A stretch of 64,000 bases of DNA from Phytoseiulus persimilis (lineage: Eukaryota > Arthropoda > Arachnida > Mesostigmata > Phytoseiidae), in assembly GCA_037576195.1 (NCBI GenBank), contig CM075104.1, positions 10,990,211-11,054,210 of the forward strand, in the 5' to 3' direction. Position numbers and translations under genes: made by a program. Of the stretch, positions 26,374-40,552 are shown one piece after another (the first letter of the stretch is position 1; each line of letters starts with the position of its first letter). Under the pieces are notes generated by a model that worked only from the letters and a program-made list of their open reading frames with translations, was not told the origin of the DNA and searched no databases.

Positions 26374-28750
26374 TAACCGGCAGACTGACAGGTCGGTCGT
26401 CCACTCATTCTTATGGTGATTCACACGCTGTCGGAACTCGCTCGAGGCTCGATTTGTCCATAAACAACAATTATATTGAAGTAGCAGGAGGAATAGCCCA
26501 GCATCATCAAGACACGCTGAAAGCAGCGGACCCGCTCGCGGGGCGGACAGGCTTTCATTCACAATCGAATTCACAGCTTTCTTCTCACTTCCGTAGCGGG
26601 CCCAGGTACTCTTGAAAGCCCTCCTGGGGAGAAACCGTCGAGTGGAAGACTGCAGCCCATGATTGGGACACTCACTTGCTCGGTTCCACTCATTCACTTG
26701 GCGTCTGCCCCGCCGCTAGTCGGACCGGATCCTTGCGAGCCTCATTCAATCGCTGATTCAAGCGTTCACTAAGGGACGAGCGCCGATGGGACGAAAGGAA
26801 ACGAGAGCAACACGCTATGCCATGCTTCTGACTGAGTGAGACTGAGTCGTGCCCATGACGAGAGAGGTGAACGGGGAAGAGAAGAGAAAGTGCGGACGGA
26901 ATACACGGCACGACCGTGTCAGGAAGCCGAAGCGGAAGCACTGATTGACAAGCGCATCACATCTCTCCGCTGTTGCAACATGGCGCTGAGGAGCAGTGCG
27001 ATGTCCGTCTCGCCAGCCGCTGGGTCTTCCTGTCGGTGGGTCCGTTACCTCGGTATGGATCCTGTCGGATCCTTTTGTACTCTCGTGACGCAACGCAAGC
27101 AGTACGACGTGATCAACGCCATTTCGGTCATCCATCGCAAAACTTCCAGCCATCGCCCACCAAAACAACTTCCGTGGGCCCAAAATCCATCGTTATCAGC
27201 ACCGATCTCACCATCCCAGCTGACTGAGTCGAGCAACGAGCGATCGTAGCTGTTCGGTCCCAAACCTTGGATGCTCAGGATCGGAGTCTTCTCACCCAAT
27301 AAAACTTCTCCTCTGAACTGGATGTCGGGCCGAAGATTGGCGCTGGCCAAAATGACATCGCAAGAAGCTCTGGGTATCAACACACCCTCGCTCACACACT
27401 TTGACGCGGTATCGGAATTCGAGGAATGCCTTAGTGGAACATGAGGAGTAGGAGGAGGAAGAAGATGAACGCAAGGGCGCGAAAAGCGGCTCACTCAGAG
27501 GGTCCGTTGGACGCGTGCGTGGTTGGCTGGCTGCTCGCTTGCTTGCTCTTACACCTATCTGCAATATGGTTCCTCGGTCGCTTACTATCGTCGGCCGGAT
27601 TCCCCATACGGAGCCGAACTTTCGACAGCAGCCCGAAGGAGAGCGAGACGATATTCGCGTCGGTCCAGTTTTTCGTCTGCTTGAGATTGCATCTGAAACA
27701 CTGTATGCAAAACACGGTTCCTCCAGCGTCCTCTCATTTCAAATGGTGCGTCAGAAGACACCATTCCTCCCTTGTTCTTCAGTGAATCCTCTTCGCAGAG
27801 AGCAATAAGGCAGAAGCAGCCGTTCCCATCTAGAACGCCGTTCTCACCTCTGCCGTGGCCTGTTCGCTCCCCGGGATCTCCGCCGGTCAAGAGAAAAAAT
27901 ACCAGCGGTAACTGGGTCAGAGCGCATCTACGTTTGAGCACAGCTGCAGGAAACAAAACTCCTGGCTGGCGAAGCAATCGTCTTCTTCAGAACCGAAGCC
28001 ACAAACTTTCGGAGCCTGCAAAACCCGCAAGTTTGACAGCGAATCGATCTGAGCTAAATAACCTTCGCGACCATGCTCGACGACCACGCTGCGCGGTGAA
28101 AGCTATGGCTACGCGACCGCCGCCATCACCATCATGGTAATGGAGAAGATTGTGGTGTAAAGTGAATCGGGGCGCACTCAGTGTGAAAATCCACGCCCCC
28201 CGATCAAGTGCGCTGTCACCGCGTTAGCGAGTTCGTCGCTCATCGCAATTGGATACGTGAATTCATGGATGTGGCAACAGCAAAACGCTCCACGAACCAT
28301 TAGCCCTACGTGGGCCGCTCAAGACAATTATCGACGATGAGGAGAGGCCAATGTCGCTGTGTCGTTCGGAGTCCGGCTCGGAACCCGACTCAAGTTCGAT
28401 TGCTCGAATAGCTTCGAGGAGCCGATGTCGATCGTCGGAAATAAGGGACAGAAGTCCTCCTAGACATCGAGGCTTCTCTCAAAAACAACAGCTCCACGCC
28501 GAGGGCACATCGTCGGCTCCGCTGACGTCTTCGTTGATGACACAGTTCTTTACCGATTGGAGTCTAGCGAACTATGTTGCACCCTTGCAGGTTCGACTGG
28601 TCGCGGACTCATTCTGCAGCTTGACGACGGCGCCGTCGGATGTGATAGGTTGTTGGCTCGGCTTGAGTCTGCGGCCGACACACATCAGCGGCAGGTGAAG
28701 CGAATCAATTTCTGCGGTGTAAATTATTCAACATCCCATCACATGATTCG

Positions 28751-28790
28751 CACAACCTACACACACAACCTACACACACACACAAATACA
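28751..28790 (+). repeat. CA-rich tract with a duplicated 11-mer
   Basis: Contains two tandem copies of ACACAACCTAC-like units and then (CA)n. The second copy and the CA run probably arose by slippage. Confidence 0.85.
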
Positions 28791-31470
28791 GATACGGCCC
28801 CGCTATAGCACAGCAGCAGCAGCGACCTGGATGCGAGCCTACATCAGAAAAAAAAATTGATTTCTTCTCTCGAACAGCGGCGCAACGTTGGGACGGTTCA
28901 TATGGAATGAACGGCGACCCGAGGGACCGATGTCGGGCCTTTGGTGGAGGAGTTGATCTACACGTAGTTATCAGTATGTGCATTTGCAGCTCGCGTCGGC
29001 CGCATCGCCTTCGGTTTTTTTCTGTGCGATCCAATTTCGTCAAGAGAGCTCTACGAAACACTCGATGCGATGAATACGAGCTATGCGGAATAGAAGCACT
29101 GGTTCAAGCTCGTCCGATGAAATAGTGCTCCGCGTAGCATAGGGGACTCAGTCCGCCATCTTTCGATCATCGAGAAGAGCTTCGAGCGCGGGCTGATTCC
29201 TCGCAAGGAATCGACGTTCCTCCGCTCTTTTACTTTTCGGCTTCCGATACTCTATAATGAACGATTCCGACGACCTACGGTCTCGAGAGGTCCTCTCGCT
29301 CGCTCTGAGCCTTTGCGGACTGGACAGTAAATATGGCGGTTTCGCTCACTCCCGCATGCGATCACACATCACATCTACGTTGGAGGAGGCGTGGATCATA
29401 TTTAGCCGGCGGGCAGGCGACGGGCCAGCAGGCAGGCAGAGCGATCGTATCAACTTAATGAGCAGTGGGCTGCTGCTGTTGGCGGCCGTGGCTCTAGTTG
29501 CACGTTAGACAGACTACTACATACAGCATACACATGGTCGAGCACACAGAACAACTATCTGCTAACGGTACGGATGGATAGATGGATATATAGCACACGA
29601 TGGCATGGGCTATTAAAGCGTTGAGTCGGCCGCTACGACGGGCCACTAAAGCTCTAACGAGCCATTAATTGTGCCGACGACGACGGCGGCGGCGACAAGA
29701 GCAGCGACGCGGTGGTTGCGGCGACCCGAACAGTACGTTGTCAACAACCTCGCGGGGAGCAGCATATTATCACCCTTTGTGATTGACCGCAGAACAGCGA
29801 CTTCGTTCTCGTCGAATTTCTCTACGAATCCAGTGGCTTCGATTCGGAGGAGTCGCGCAAAAAACCAGCCCCGAGTCCGACGCTCGGGGTCGTCGTCCAT
29901 GACGATGAAGGCAATGAATCATGACCGTTTCCGAGTGGATGCCGCATCGAGCCGCAACCGGCCAAATAGAGATATTCCAGTTGCGCAGACGCACGTTCTC
30001 ACTTGGAGAGATCGAGCCGAACACGTCTACCGGATATAGCGGAACCGCTTTCTGTCACTCTCTCACGTTGAAAATTCAGCCGTGTGTCTACAATACACAA
30101 CGTTATCCCATTGGCTGAAGACACATTTATCGAGGCCTTTATCGAGGTCACGTTTTGATAAAAATAAACATCGGGAACGCGCGACGAGCTGACCCTTTCG
30201 GTACGCCGAGCCCTCAACTAGATGCACTGCCGCAACGTTCGCCGAGGTATTTATAGAGTCGTTTAGGCACAATTAACGCGATACCCGAAGCAGCGTCCTC
30301 GTCGTTAGCAATCGTGCCGTTTCTCTCCCGCTCGCGTCAACTTGCTCTCGGCTCGACAGAATCGCTGAGCAGCTGTCGTGCGTCCGACAGAGAGAACGAA
30401 TAAACAGAGAAAAAACGCATCAGTCGGGTTCGAGCACCTACAGTCAGCACAAACCCTTCGTTGAGGGGAATCGTACGGAAGCGTTCAGGCGGCTCGATCT
30501 TGCACGTAACTCAGCCTGAATAAAGGACAAAATGGACAGTGGGTCGAAACTCAGAGCTGCCGGGCTTCGACAGAACCGCTTTGTCCTCAGAGCCAGTAGC
30601 TGCGATTCCGGCGAGACCAAAAACTCGGCCAGGAAGCGACAGTCCAAATGAATTGACGAGGCAAAAAACAAAGACATCAGAGCGTTTCAACGTCGTGCGT
30701 CGCCTTTGTATCTTTTACGAGTGTTGGCAGGGCGACGTTGGTATGCCATTGTTCCCGTGTTTGTTTGTGAGCGCATCCGACAGGATCCCTATCTGCCGTC
30801 AGCCGCGAAGGCCGGCCAGCGAAAGGATCATAAATAAAACAAACCAGAAAGAGTCTGGCAACGTGAATACGCCACGCTCCAAATCGTTCCTAACAGCGAT
30901 GATAGTCTTTCCGACGGTCTCATGAACACCGTTCCCATGCAAAACGTTTTTCGGAACAGTTCCCGCCCTGGCTTTGAGATTCTTGAAAATTTACATCGAG
31001 ACCCGCATTTTTTCCTCTCTGCCTAGCTTTGATGGTGCTCGCTCAGATAAACTCTGCGCGGAGAATCGGCAGGAGGTCCGTCAATGCTCAGAGGGGCAGT
31101 ATTCGCAAGCAGGCCGCCACCGCCAGCAGGCCTTCAACAAACGGTGCCTGAGCTCTGATAGGACGCACTGTCGGATGATGGGCCTGCGCGTCCGCTAGCC
31201 CGCCTGACTGGCCGGCTCACTCAACTAAATGAGCCGGCAGCCGACTTCATGCGATGAATACTTACATACAATGGCGACGGGCGGCGCGTTGTTGAAAAGA
31301 GAGCTTTTGCTGGAAAAGGGTGGGCTGGCCGCGTTTCGATGCGTTCTTATACGCCTAAACCTTCGGAACTCGTTCTGCTACAGCTCCGGTGATCATACCC
31401 TCTGATGCAGGATCGTTCGAGGCTTGGAGAGCGCTCGTTGCTCGTTTAGCTCGATGAGTATTCCTAGTTA

Positions 31471-31482
31471 CCCCCCCCCCCC
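31471..31482 (+). repeat. Poly-C run (12 C)
   Basis: Twelve consecutive C followed by TCTCCCTCCTTGCCGCCCCCC, making a pyrimidine-rich tract of about 40 bases. Confidence 0.95.
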
Positions 31483-33546
31483 TCTCCCTCCTTGCCGCCC
31501 CCCACGAGGGATCTTCTCGAACGTCCGGTGGAGCTGCCAAGTTCGCTTACCTGGAAAATATGGAGGAGAACATTTAATTTTCGAAATGGACCCGCACACC
31601 AGCGTCTCCAGCGCACACCAGTCGGCGCAGAGTCGGCGTCCCCTGCACCTTTTCCCTCCCCATCCCCTCTCCTCGGCTCTGCGGAGACGATCCCACATTC
31701 TCCAGATTCACACAGCCGAAACCCGTACGGAATCTGGAATTCTCGTTGGGAACGCTATTCGAAAATGAGAATGAGCTTTTCGGTGTTGTGTCTCAGGGAA
31801 GGAAAGAACCTAGGTCGATTCCAGGCGGTCAGAAGGAAAAAGGCGCCGGGACGGGGAAAATATCCGCGACGAACCAAACTCGACAGTGGTACTGCGGAAG
31901 CCATTGGTGAAGAGTGGGAAAAGTTTCCCATTCGAGGCAGCGCTCTGTTTTTTTGTTTCCCTTCCCTGCGAGACGTTTTAGAGAGAAATTTGCCAGCTAC
32001 CAAAACGGCCGACGACGGGCCGAGCGACCGAGTCGACTCTAGGTCGGTCGAGGAGCGGGTAACATGCCGCGCTCTCGTAAATCTTGGCGCAGATTGTTCT
32101 GTCACGCTTCGCACGGCGCATCGTGCCGGGCAACGGCGGGGTCGACCGAGGAACGTTTCAGGATGGCGGTCGTGCTGGCTGCGAAAGGAGAGGGCGGAGC
32201 GGGTATTCCCGGACGGCAAACTGAATTGGGAGCGTCGCTCGTCGCAACAATTCCGAGGACGCGATTCCGAACAGGTGGACTGAAAGGGAACCTGGCTGGC
32301 GAAAGTCATCCCAATGGCGCAAACGACAAAGGGGCACGAGAAGCGAAAAGAACGGGCTTGAGGTCACTCTTTGTACGACTCCATACAAAGGATCTCGACA
32401 AACAGGACATGTTGACGAGCCCCTCATCCCGGCAGTGGGGGAAGGGGGCTCGTTGCAGCGGAGGGAACCACGACGGCGGCGATGAGCGCCAGAGGTTGAA
32501 TCCGTCACCGCTCCAGACATCTTACTGTGCTCGGATTCGATCATTGTAATCCTCACCCGTCGATGGATTCATAGCACCAGTCAGGCCGAAGAGTGTCCAG
32601 AGACAAACTGAGTGCTTCAAGAATTACAGAAGAAGTTCGCGAAACGGAGAGTTCGGCAACGGTGAAGGAATTGCAGCGCGTTCTCAGTAAACTGGTGATC
32701 GAGTCCGCGTACTGCCAGATCTTCGGCCGAATCGTGGCGGCGATTGAGTGAAAGAGCTCCCGGATCCGACTCAAGTCGGAGAACAGGCGTCTGCCCTACG
32801 AGGAGGAAGCAGAGATTCCCCTTGAGTCCTCCGTCTTATCAGACGAATGAGTATTTGAGATGCTTTGTTCCGGGAGAGTGAATTTTGACATGTTCTTAAA
32901 AGGAGAACAGCGTCAGGAGAGCAGGGAGAGGGCATAGGAGACAGGGCCATATCTCTCTAGTCGCCTTCCGATAGATCCTTCCGATCGGGCTCATTGTCTC
33001 TCCTAAGCCCCTCTCGAGAAGTTCAGCCGGTAATTGAGACGTCTAGTCGTTCCCGAGTCCAGATCAAAGGCGTACAAGACTCTGACTGATGTGGTTTTTC
33101 TACGAAAGCTCTGAGGGGTTCCGGCGCGGGAAAAGTTACGATCGAGGTTTCTGATTGAGCTTTCAGAAGTTTCCTTGGATTTCGAAACAACTCAACCGAT
33201 CGTCCCCGAGTGTGAGTAGCGGGCGGCGACACGTCGCAAGAATAAACAGAGCAGGAGGTCATGCGCGATAACCTCGAGTTCGAGATGCAACACCATAAGA
33301 GCGAGCATGTAACGAACCGACGGAAGCGGCGGTCCAGGAGTTGACGGAGTCCGAGTCGAGCAGGTCCCAGGGGACCATCAATCCGGGCCCGTTGTCTTCT
33401 CTGATTCGCCCCCACGCCCCTCTCCTCCCCCAACAGCGGGATACTGGAAACCCGCTCTCGGGAGACACAACGAACCGAGATCGAGCCCCTGAGCGGACTA
33501 CGGCACCGGCAAGCGAACGGTCGAGGTGGAATATTTCAAAATTTTA

Positions 33547-33741
33547 ATGGTCGCATCTCTCGGTTTGCTCCTCGTCGCGATCGGACGGTCGGGGTCAGCT
33601 CGCGCTCCAACAGAAGAGCGGGGAGAACTACGAGGAAGAGCACGCCGAAGAGTCGACGACGAAAACGACGACCGGGAGCAGCAATACGGAGAAACGAGAA
33701 TGAGGAGAAATGTACAAGCAAGCCAGCGAGTTCGCTTTTGA
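33547..33741 (+). CDS. Candidate small secreted peptide precursor (64 aa)
   Basis: Not recognised. The ORF starts with a hydrophobic stretch (MVASLGLLLVAIGRSGSA) that resembles a signal peptide. A short, strongly basic and acidic tail follows, with clusters of Arg (GRARRR, RMRR) that could be dibasic processing sites, and it ends QRVRF. There is no Gly after the terminal RF, so it would not make an RF-amide as it stands. The opposite strand is also open with hydrophobic runs here, so the signal could be compositional. Confidence 0.15.
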   Translation: MVASLGLLLVAIGRSGSARAPTEERGELRGRARRRVDDENDDREQQYGETRMRRNVQASQRVRF

Positions 33742-34817
33742 CAGCAGACTCTCGGGAGAGGGACGAACAGGATGAAGCTGTCCCTTCAGGACACCTCGAG
33801 CACTCCATCGTCCTGGGCTCCGCTCGCCTCGAGCAAGCAGCCGCAGCAGCAGAAGAGGCAAGGAAGAAGCCAAGCAAACCAACCAGGGTCAGAGCCGGCA
33901 CAGTGAAGAGTCCGCTTGACCGGACCGCTCGACCATTGAGGTCTCCTGAATGCCTGCGGTGGAGGAAGTGAGTCACCGCTCAGGCTCCGTTCTTCTGTTA
34001 CGTGTGTCAGAGAAGTTTTGCAACAGCAAACGCAGTACTGACCGTGGACGAAGGATAGGGCCTGGAGCAGAGTAAGGAGAGCCACTAGTCGAGAGTATCG
34101 GCAGGAGGGGCAGAGGGCAAGACGTATGCACTCGCGAGAGCTCTCTACGTATGCTCGCCATCGGGCCAGCTATTTAGCTGGTGAGCTCCTTTTCCTCCTA
34201 CTCTGGCCGCCGCTTCTCCTTCCGTATGCTCCTCGTTCGATCCCACGGCTCCCCATCCTCCTTAGCGTTCGCTTTCTCGGGGCAATCTCCGCAGCAGTAG
34301 CACAAGTGGTTTAGCCGTGCTTTTTCCTTCACTCCTGCTGCTGGTGGTGCTTCTTTATTCCGTCGATCGCGTCGTCGTCCGAGTCTAATAAGGAAGCTTC
34401 TCGTATAGAAGGAGATCGGATCGCTTGCCGGGTTCATGCACCAGCTCGCCCGCCAGCCAACCAGGATAACCAGCCAGTAGGGAAAAAGGCAGGAGGGCAA
34501 AGGACTACGATTCAGGAAAGAAGCTGCTGCTGTTGGTTGTGGGCCGTCGGTAGGCCTAGTGTACTCAGCTAATAATAAGAACAAAACAGGGGCCCAGGGG
34601 GGCGAGGAGCAGGGCCTGCGGCCCCTGGAGAGCAGATAAGGAAATGGCCACCGGGATAGCAGACGAACGCGGCAGTCGACCAACCGGCGAGCGAGCAAGC
34701 GAACCGAAGCGAAAAGATCTTTCCTCCTTCTTTCCCGCTCTTCCTTTTTTATGCTCTCTTCCGTTGCTCTCCCTGCAGGTGGAGACGATGAACAACTTTG
34801 TGGCCCTGTTCTCTGTG

Positions 34818-34828
34818 TTTTTTTTTTT
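34818..34828 (+). repeat. Poly-T run (11 T)
   Basis: Eleven consecutive T in a T-rich stretch (CTGTGT then T11 then GGTTC). Confidence 0.9.
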
Positions 34829-37800
34829 GGTTCAAGACAACCAAATAATCGGATGCCTGGTCAACCGTACAGCTGAGCAATCGTCGGTAGAAATACTGGG
34901 GGGTGAGACTGTCGGTCTCAGGACGCGCGTTCCCAATCAAACCAAGGCTCCCCGGGCAGATATTTGCAGATATCTTGGGCAGATAGAAGTTGACACTCCC
35001 TCCTGCGGATGACCAGGTTCAGGTGACTGTGGCGCTGTGGATATACCTCCTCGAGCCTTCTGGTTCTCCTGAGCGCATATTCTGCCGGGGAGCCTCGCGT
35101 TGTCACGGAAGGTTCTCCTTTCTTCAGAATATCTCTGTCCTTGGAATTCCACGTTTGATTACAGCTCATCGATCAGCTTCAACTGGACCCTAGCTCGAGC
35201 TGTTTCTCCAAAATCGTGCTTCGATGCGTCAGATCAGCAACGAAGCAAGACTACCTTGAAGCGTACTGAGCGAAAACGGACAGTAGTTCTCGGTTGATTG
35301 GGCGGCCATGATTGCCCCGTAGAGCTTGCGGCCAGTCTAATCAGGACGGAGATGGCTCTTAATGTTGCGCTCCCGGGTCGCAGAGATTCACTCCCCTCTT
35401 ATTGGCTTACGTTGTGACGATTCTCGCCATTCTCAGCCATGAGCCTTCATTTCAACTTGCCCGCGACATGTCAGTCATCGCCCTGCCCTTGATGGTTCTG
35501 CACGGGGACCGCCTCTCTGTACCTGACCACCGTCATAAATATGATAACAAATTTTCCATTACGTTCCCACTGGCGCCGGTCCACTCGCTCCGCAATCGGA
35601 AGGCCGATACTCCTCCAGCTGCTCGCTCCCTAGGTCTTCCCGCTTGGCATGACAGTTACACGACACTTGCGATCCATTTTTCTTTTCGCAGTGGCGCGGG
35701 CGAGGCCGTCAGATCCGCTAAATAATGCGGTTAACCTGCGATGATAATAAATAATGACGGAGATAGCGTCGGCCTAGGCTGCTCAGCGGTGCCGAACCGT
35801 GCGACTCACTCGGCGAAGCGATTTGCAAAACATGCCGTTTCTGTCAGGCGAGGGACGCCAGCCTTCTATGACCGAATGCCGCCCCGAGCTCTGTGTTCTC
35901 CGGCAACAACAGAAAGCGTCAGCATTCCCATCTGGCAGTCTTGGACGAAGGCCCCTGATGGATTCACGCGCGGCAAGTTCCGGAAAGATAAGCCAAGGAG
36001 GCCTGATACGTGATTTTCGCATATTTCCTCGTTCGGCTTCCGCCATTGGGGACGGTGAGTCCAAGTGTTATGGAAAAAGGGCGGGGTGGAATGGAGCTCT
36101 TCGGAATTAGTTTCCTCCGTCCAGCTCGTTCCTTCCTTCTTTTTATAGCATGGACATACCGAAACCTCGTGCCAGGCGAGGGCGAGCGAACTGTCCCCAT
36201 GCTCTGAAAGTCAATATTCGTTATCGGCATACACTCGCACAGTGGAGGCGAATATGATGACGACGGGAGAATGAGGCGCATGGAGAAAGGGGCCCGCGGA
36301 TCGAGGCCGGCAGCCATATTTCGTCGTGCACGGAGCCGGAAGAAGGACACGCTGGAGAATACATTTCAGGCGATCGTTCTTCATTCATGTGCATTCTATC
36401 ATGATCATCATTGACCATAGCCGACCATGCCCTCATGTGGCAGCGCTCAAATCATCGAGTCTGAGTTTATTTCCGCTGGGATCATGTCGAACATGGCTCC
36501 TCAGACACTCCCGGACGAGGCCGAGGATTAACCCACAGACGCTATCGGACATTCTACTCTCACACGCAGAATGTATCTGTTCGTTATTCGCCGAAAGCTT
36601 CTTCGTTCGCAGACAAAGTACAAACAACGAAATTGTGGGGAACGAGCGGGCCGCGCAACGAGCGTTTCTTAAATCACATTCAACGCAAACAAACGATGCC
36701 TGATTCGGCGGATCTACGCAATGCGGTAGGGTTCCTTTTGCTTGAGCAGGCTTTTGTCTGCACCCGGCGAAAGGAGGAGGCCTCCTAGTAAGTCGACCGA
36801 CTGTCCGCCATAGAATGAAGTCCCGGCGGCGCCTGTCCCGCAAAGACCACAACAAGGTACATATCACAGTTGTACAACGACTACATCTATTGTGCACGTT
36901 CACTGCCGTAAACTACTGTCGCAACTGTAGTCGCTGCGGTGGCGGCGACGACGACGCCGGCTTCTATTGCCACTGCTACGACCATGGCTGGGAAGACCAC
37001 CGGCTCCGGGAACGTTATATACACCGATGCGAGAACAGCAGTAGATCCGCTCGGGCTTGTAAGGAAGCTACACGGCCTGGAAGACAAAGCGTGTTGCCAA
37101 GCAGTTGGGTCCACGAAGGGACTCGTACAGGGAGGGCTGACGGACGAACCGATGGGCATATAGACACACAGATGGCCGGACGATGTATCGTGTCGTTCGA
37201 CGACATTGAGAAGCCACACCAGATCGAAATACCCACCCACTCGCCCAACCACCCACCGACCGACAGACAGACCGATCCACCGATAGCGGAGCTGAACCGA
37301 ACGCAAAGTGGGAGCCAATATGAGCCAACGATCCGTTAGGACTAACAGCTTGTTGACATCAACTAATTGATCGCCTCACTGGATTCAGTAGCATTACCTA
37401 GCCTGGGAAGCCGGTCGTCTTCTTGCCGCGTGCCCGTCGGAACACTCACACGCTCGCATTACTGCGTCTACATGATCTTGCATTGGCGGAGGAACATCAC
37501 ACTTGCCGGCACTCTGCTGCTCCAGGGCCACGCTGATGACACCGTCCTGGACGGCCAGCTGGTTAACTAAACTGTCGTTACAAAATGCACGCAACAAGCT
37601 CCCGGAACTTTTTGGACGCTCCTCAACGACTGCTGCTCTTTACAGGGACGCCTTGGAAATGACTCCGCCATCGACGCAGCAGGACCGCTCGGTACGCGAT
37701 GCGCAGGAGGACCGGGACGGAATTCTCGGTAAAATTTGGGGAATCAGCCGGCGGGGACAAGTGACCGTAAAGAGGTAGGAGAAGACGGCGCGACGCTCGG

Positions 37801-38773
37801 AGGGGAAAGGAAGCCAGCCGGTGGTTATTATGCGCGTGCGTTGTTTTTACGGCCAAGCGCACTCGTCGACGTGGAATCGGAGAGCAGTCATTGCGCCGAG
37901 CTTGTCTTTAAGTAATCTCCAGCACGAACAGCAAGAGGAGAGAACAAAAGTGCAGCAGCGTTTTCAGAAAGTGCCACATCTCAGGCACGTAGTCCTTTTC
38001 CACGCTTCTCCACGTGCGTCATTTCGCTGCCTACGTTATTTCGGGGACGTCCTGTCCCCCTCTCCCCATGCCCAGTCTATCCTCGTATCGATCCCTGGGA
38101 GCCTCGAGCACGATTCCAAGCAGAGCGGTGTCAAACAGCTCCTCAAGAACGCCCTCCCTGGACGTGTCGAATGCCGTCCTCAAGTGTTTTCCAGAGGAAA
38201 TGCCTCGGCGGACTATCGGCCCGTTCTCTACACAAGAAGAGTGCTCCGAGCGGGTTCCATCGATCACTGTCCTCTCCGGCTGAAGTAAACCCCGGACGAG
38301 GGGCAAAAACGACCGGTTCCACCGAACCGAGCTGAAAGCTCATCCGAGTCTCTGCCGATCGGCGGCGAATTCCGCGAAACTCGTTCGATTCGCTGGAACA
38401 TTTCGCACAGTCGATCAGTCGCGTCGATGGTCACTGGCATACGTGAATTTCCGATGGAGTGTATTTTTGCGGCGCTTCATCGAGCCCAGATTCCGTGAAC
38501 CTGGGAGAACTGAGCTCATCAAAAAGACGCGTGTCGTGCTCAACTTCGATCGCTCCTGGAAACTCGACCGACGATCCGTCGAAAGCCGACCTGTCCAGGC
38601 GAGGGACTGGCAAGCTACGGGGGCAACGATGCCGACCGCCAGAACGAGAGGCCTCGCCACAGGAATAACGAACATCATCGGTCGTGGGATCCGGCGCATT
38701 ATTATACCCATTATTTCCAGGGAATCCAGCGCGCAGTAAAGCGGGCCTCGGCGAGGTAGCTCGTTCACTGATC

Positions 38774-38814
38774 TCATTCATTCATTCGTTGCTTCGTTCG
38801 TTCGTTCATTCATC
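38774..38814 (+). repeat. Tetranucleotide repeat (CATT / CGTT)
   Basis: Consecutive CATT units change to CGTT units and back to CATT, an interrupted 41-bp tetranucleotide array. Confidence 0.9.
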
Positions 38815-40540
38815 CGAGTATTCATAGCGCGTAGACCACGTCGGCCCCCAACGACCGTTTAGTTTTATGAGCGACGAAGCTTGCAACCAACCGGGCAACC
38901 AAGCTGCTGAATGACTGACTGAGTAAGCAGCGAAATAGTGGGTGATGCCGGAGAGAATAATGCCCGTAAAACGGCAGCAGCGAAACGGGACCGTTACAAA
39001 GTCGCCAGTTGACGTAATTTCACGGAACAGCTCGGAGTAGCCGTTTCGGGAGCCACGGTGCCTTTAAAATTTTTGCCTCCGCCGGTCGAGTTCACTGGAG
39101 CCCCGCTCCGGATCTCGTCCCGGACCGGAGGCCGAGAACAGGACCCACTCTGCGGGCTTGGCCCTAAAATTGGAAGTGTGCTCGCCCGAGGTGGTTGGAG
39201 AGGAGCGATACTCGAGTTTCAGGGTTGCCGGTCCGGGAGTTAGAAGTGCTGTCTCAACCCTCACTGTCCGTTACCGCGACCTCGGTCTCCTCGCGCACAG
39301 GGATCAACCAACTCAATGAGTTCGAAATGGAACCCCTGTAGTGGTGATCCCGTGCTTGAACGAGTTTCTAATAATGGGATGGCGAAGATGCACGTGTCGA
39401 GGCGAGCTCCTCCGTTATTGCCCAACAAACAGCTCCGCCGGCTTCCTCTATCCCCTTCCGCCACCGACTGGACCTTAAAACGCTCAGGCCATGAACGCCC
39501 GAGACTCCGGATGATCTTTGGGGAAGGAATCGAGAGATTGGAGGAGCGGGCGAAACAACGGAGCAACGAACGACTGACGAAATCAAAATTCCAAAACGCA
39601 CAATCTCAGAAGAACGCCTCGCACAGCAGCGAGGAGAACAGCGCCGCCGAAGGAGTGCAAGCTAGCGGGACTGGCGGCTGGGAGGGAAGCGGAGGAATGC
39701 GCTTAGTTGGAGAAAACCCGAAAAGAAACTCAGCACGCCAAAGTTCTCCGCTGTGCTCTCCGTTCGTGATCATTCTCCTTCCCTTTTTTTTCTGCCTTCC
39801 GTCTTCAGTGGAGGCGTAGCAGTTGCTGCAGCAATGCCGCCAGCAGGGAGTGCCTCGATCGCGGCCGCGCTGGCGAGCGCAAACAAGCAACTACGGAATG
39901 GAGCAAAATTCAATTTCATTAGGTTCCTTTTCTAATCGTTCTCCTCTGTCGCGCCGACGGTGTCCTCCCCGCGAGTTACGTCTGCGCGTGCTCATCTTGT
40001 TGCCCGTATTCGTCCCGCGCTCACCCCGCCTGTGGGACGCTTGCTCCGCCGTCATCGTTGTCGCTGGGGCTATTGTTGTGTCGTCGTGATTCCATTGAAG
40101 AGTGGATCTCGTTCGCTTGAGGAGAGCGCTGCGCTGCCTCTCAGCACGAGGACGAAGACGACAACGGCGACGAGGACATGTTCCAGTCGGGGGTTCAGTT
40201 GAACAGGTCGGCAAGGGAGCGGCGCTCGTGCTCAAGACGCCGACGCAAATGGTGAGAGTACCGAATACGGCAGAGCAGGAACCATCCCACTCGATTTTCC
40301 AAGGAGATGCTCGGAAGGGAAGTTCAGCACGGCTGGGAACTCTTCTGTTTTATCGTCGGGTTTTTCCACCGGGATCCAGGCCAACCCTCCAGTTTGCAAC
40401 TTTTCAGACCAGAGTTCCCATCGGGGTTATTAAGCCGGCTGCGCGTTACGCTCGGCTTCTGGAGAGATCTGGTGAACATCACCACGATCGCGTTTCAGCC
40501 TGGATACTCGGCGTCGATCACCATGGCAACCATGGGAGAT

Positions 40541-40552
40541 CGCGCGCGCGCG
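40541..40552 (+). repeat. (CG)6 run next to a CCATGG pair
   Basis: Six CG units, a classic Z-DNA-prone alternation. It follows two CCATGG palindromes separated by CAA (40521-40535). Confidence 0.85.

Larger units (their letters stand above)
23681..33546. other. No recognisable gene
   Basis: Holds the poly-G run, GA and CA microsatellites and the C12 tract. The plus-strand frame 25738-26124 includes a glutamine run (QQQQ) after a pyrimidine-rich acceptor-like stretch. The long frames at 31492-32283 (plus) and 32309-31755 (minus) face each other, and neither has a known motif. Confidence 0.5.

Noticed and set aside
31492..32309. 263-codon plus-strand and 184-codon minus-strand ORFs facing each other
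   Set aside because: They overlap almost fully, have no motifs, and the composition looks non-coding. I see no reason to prefer either as a gene.
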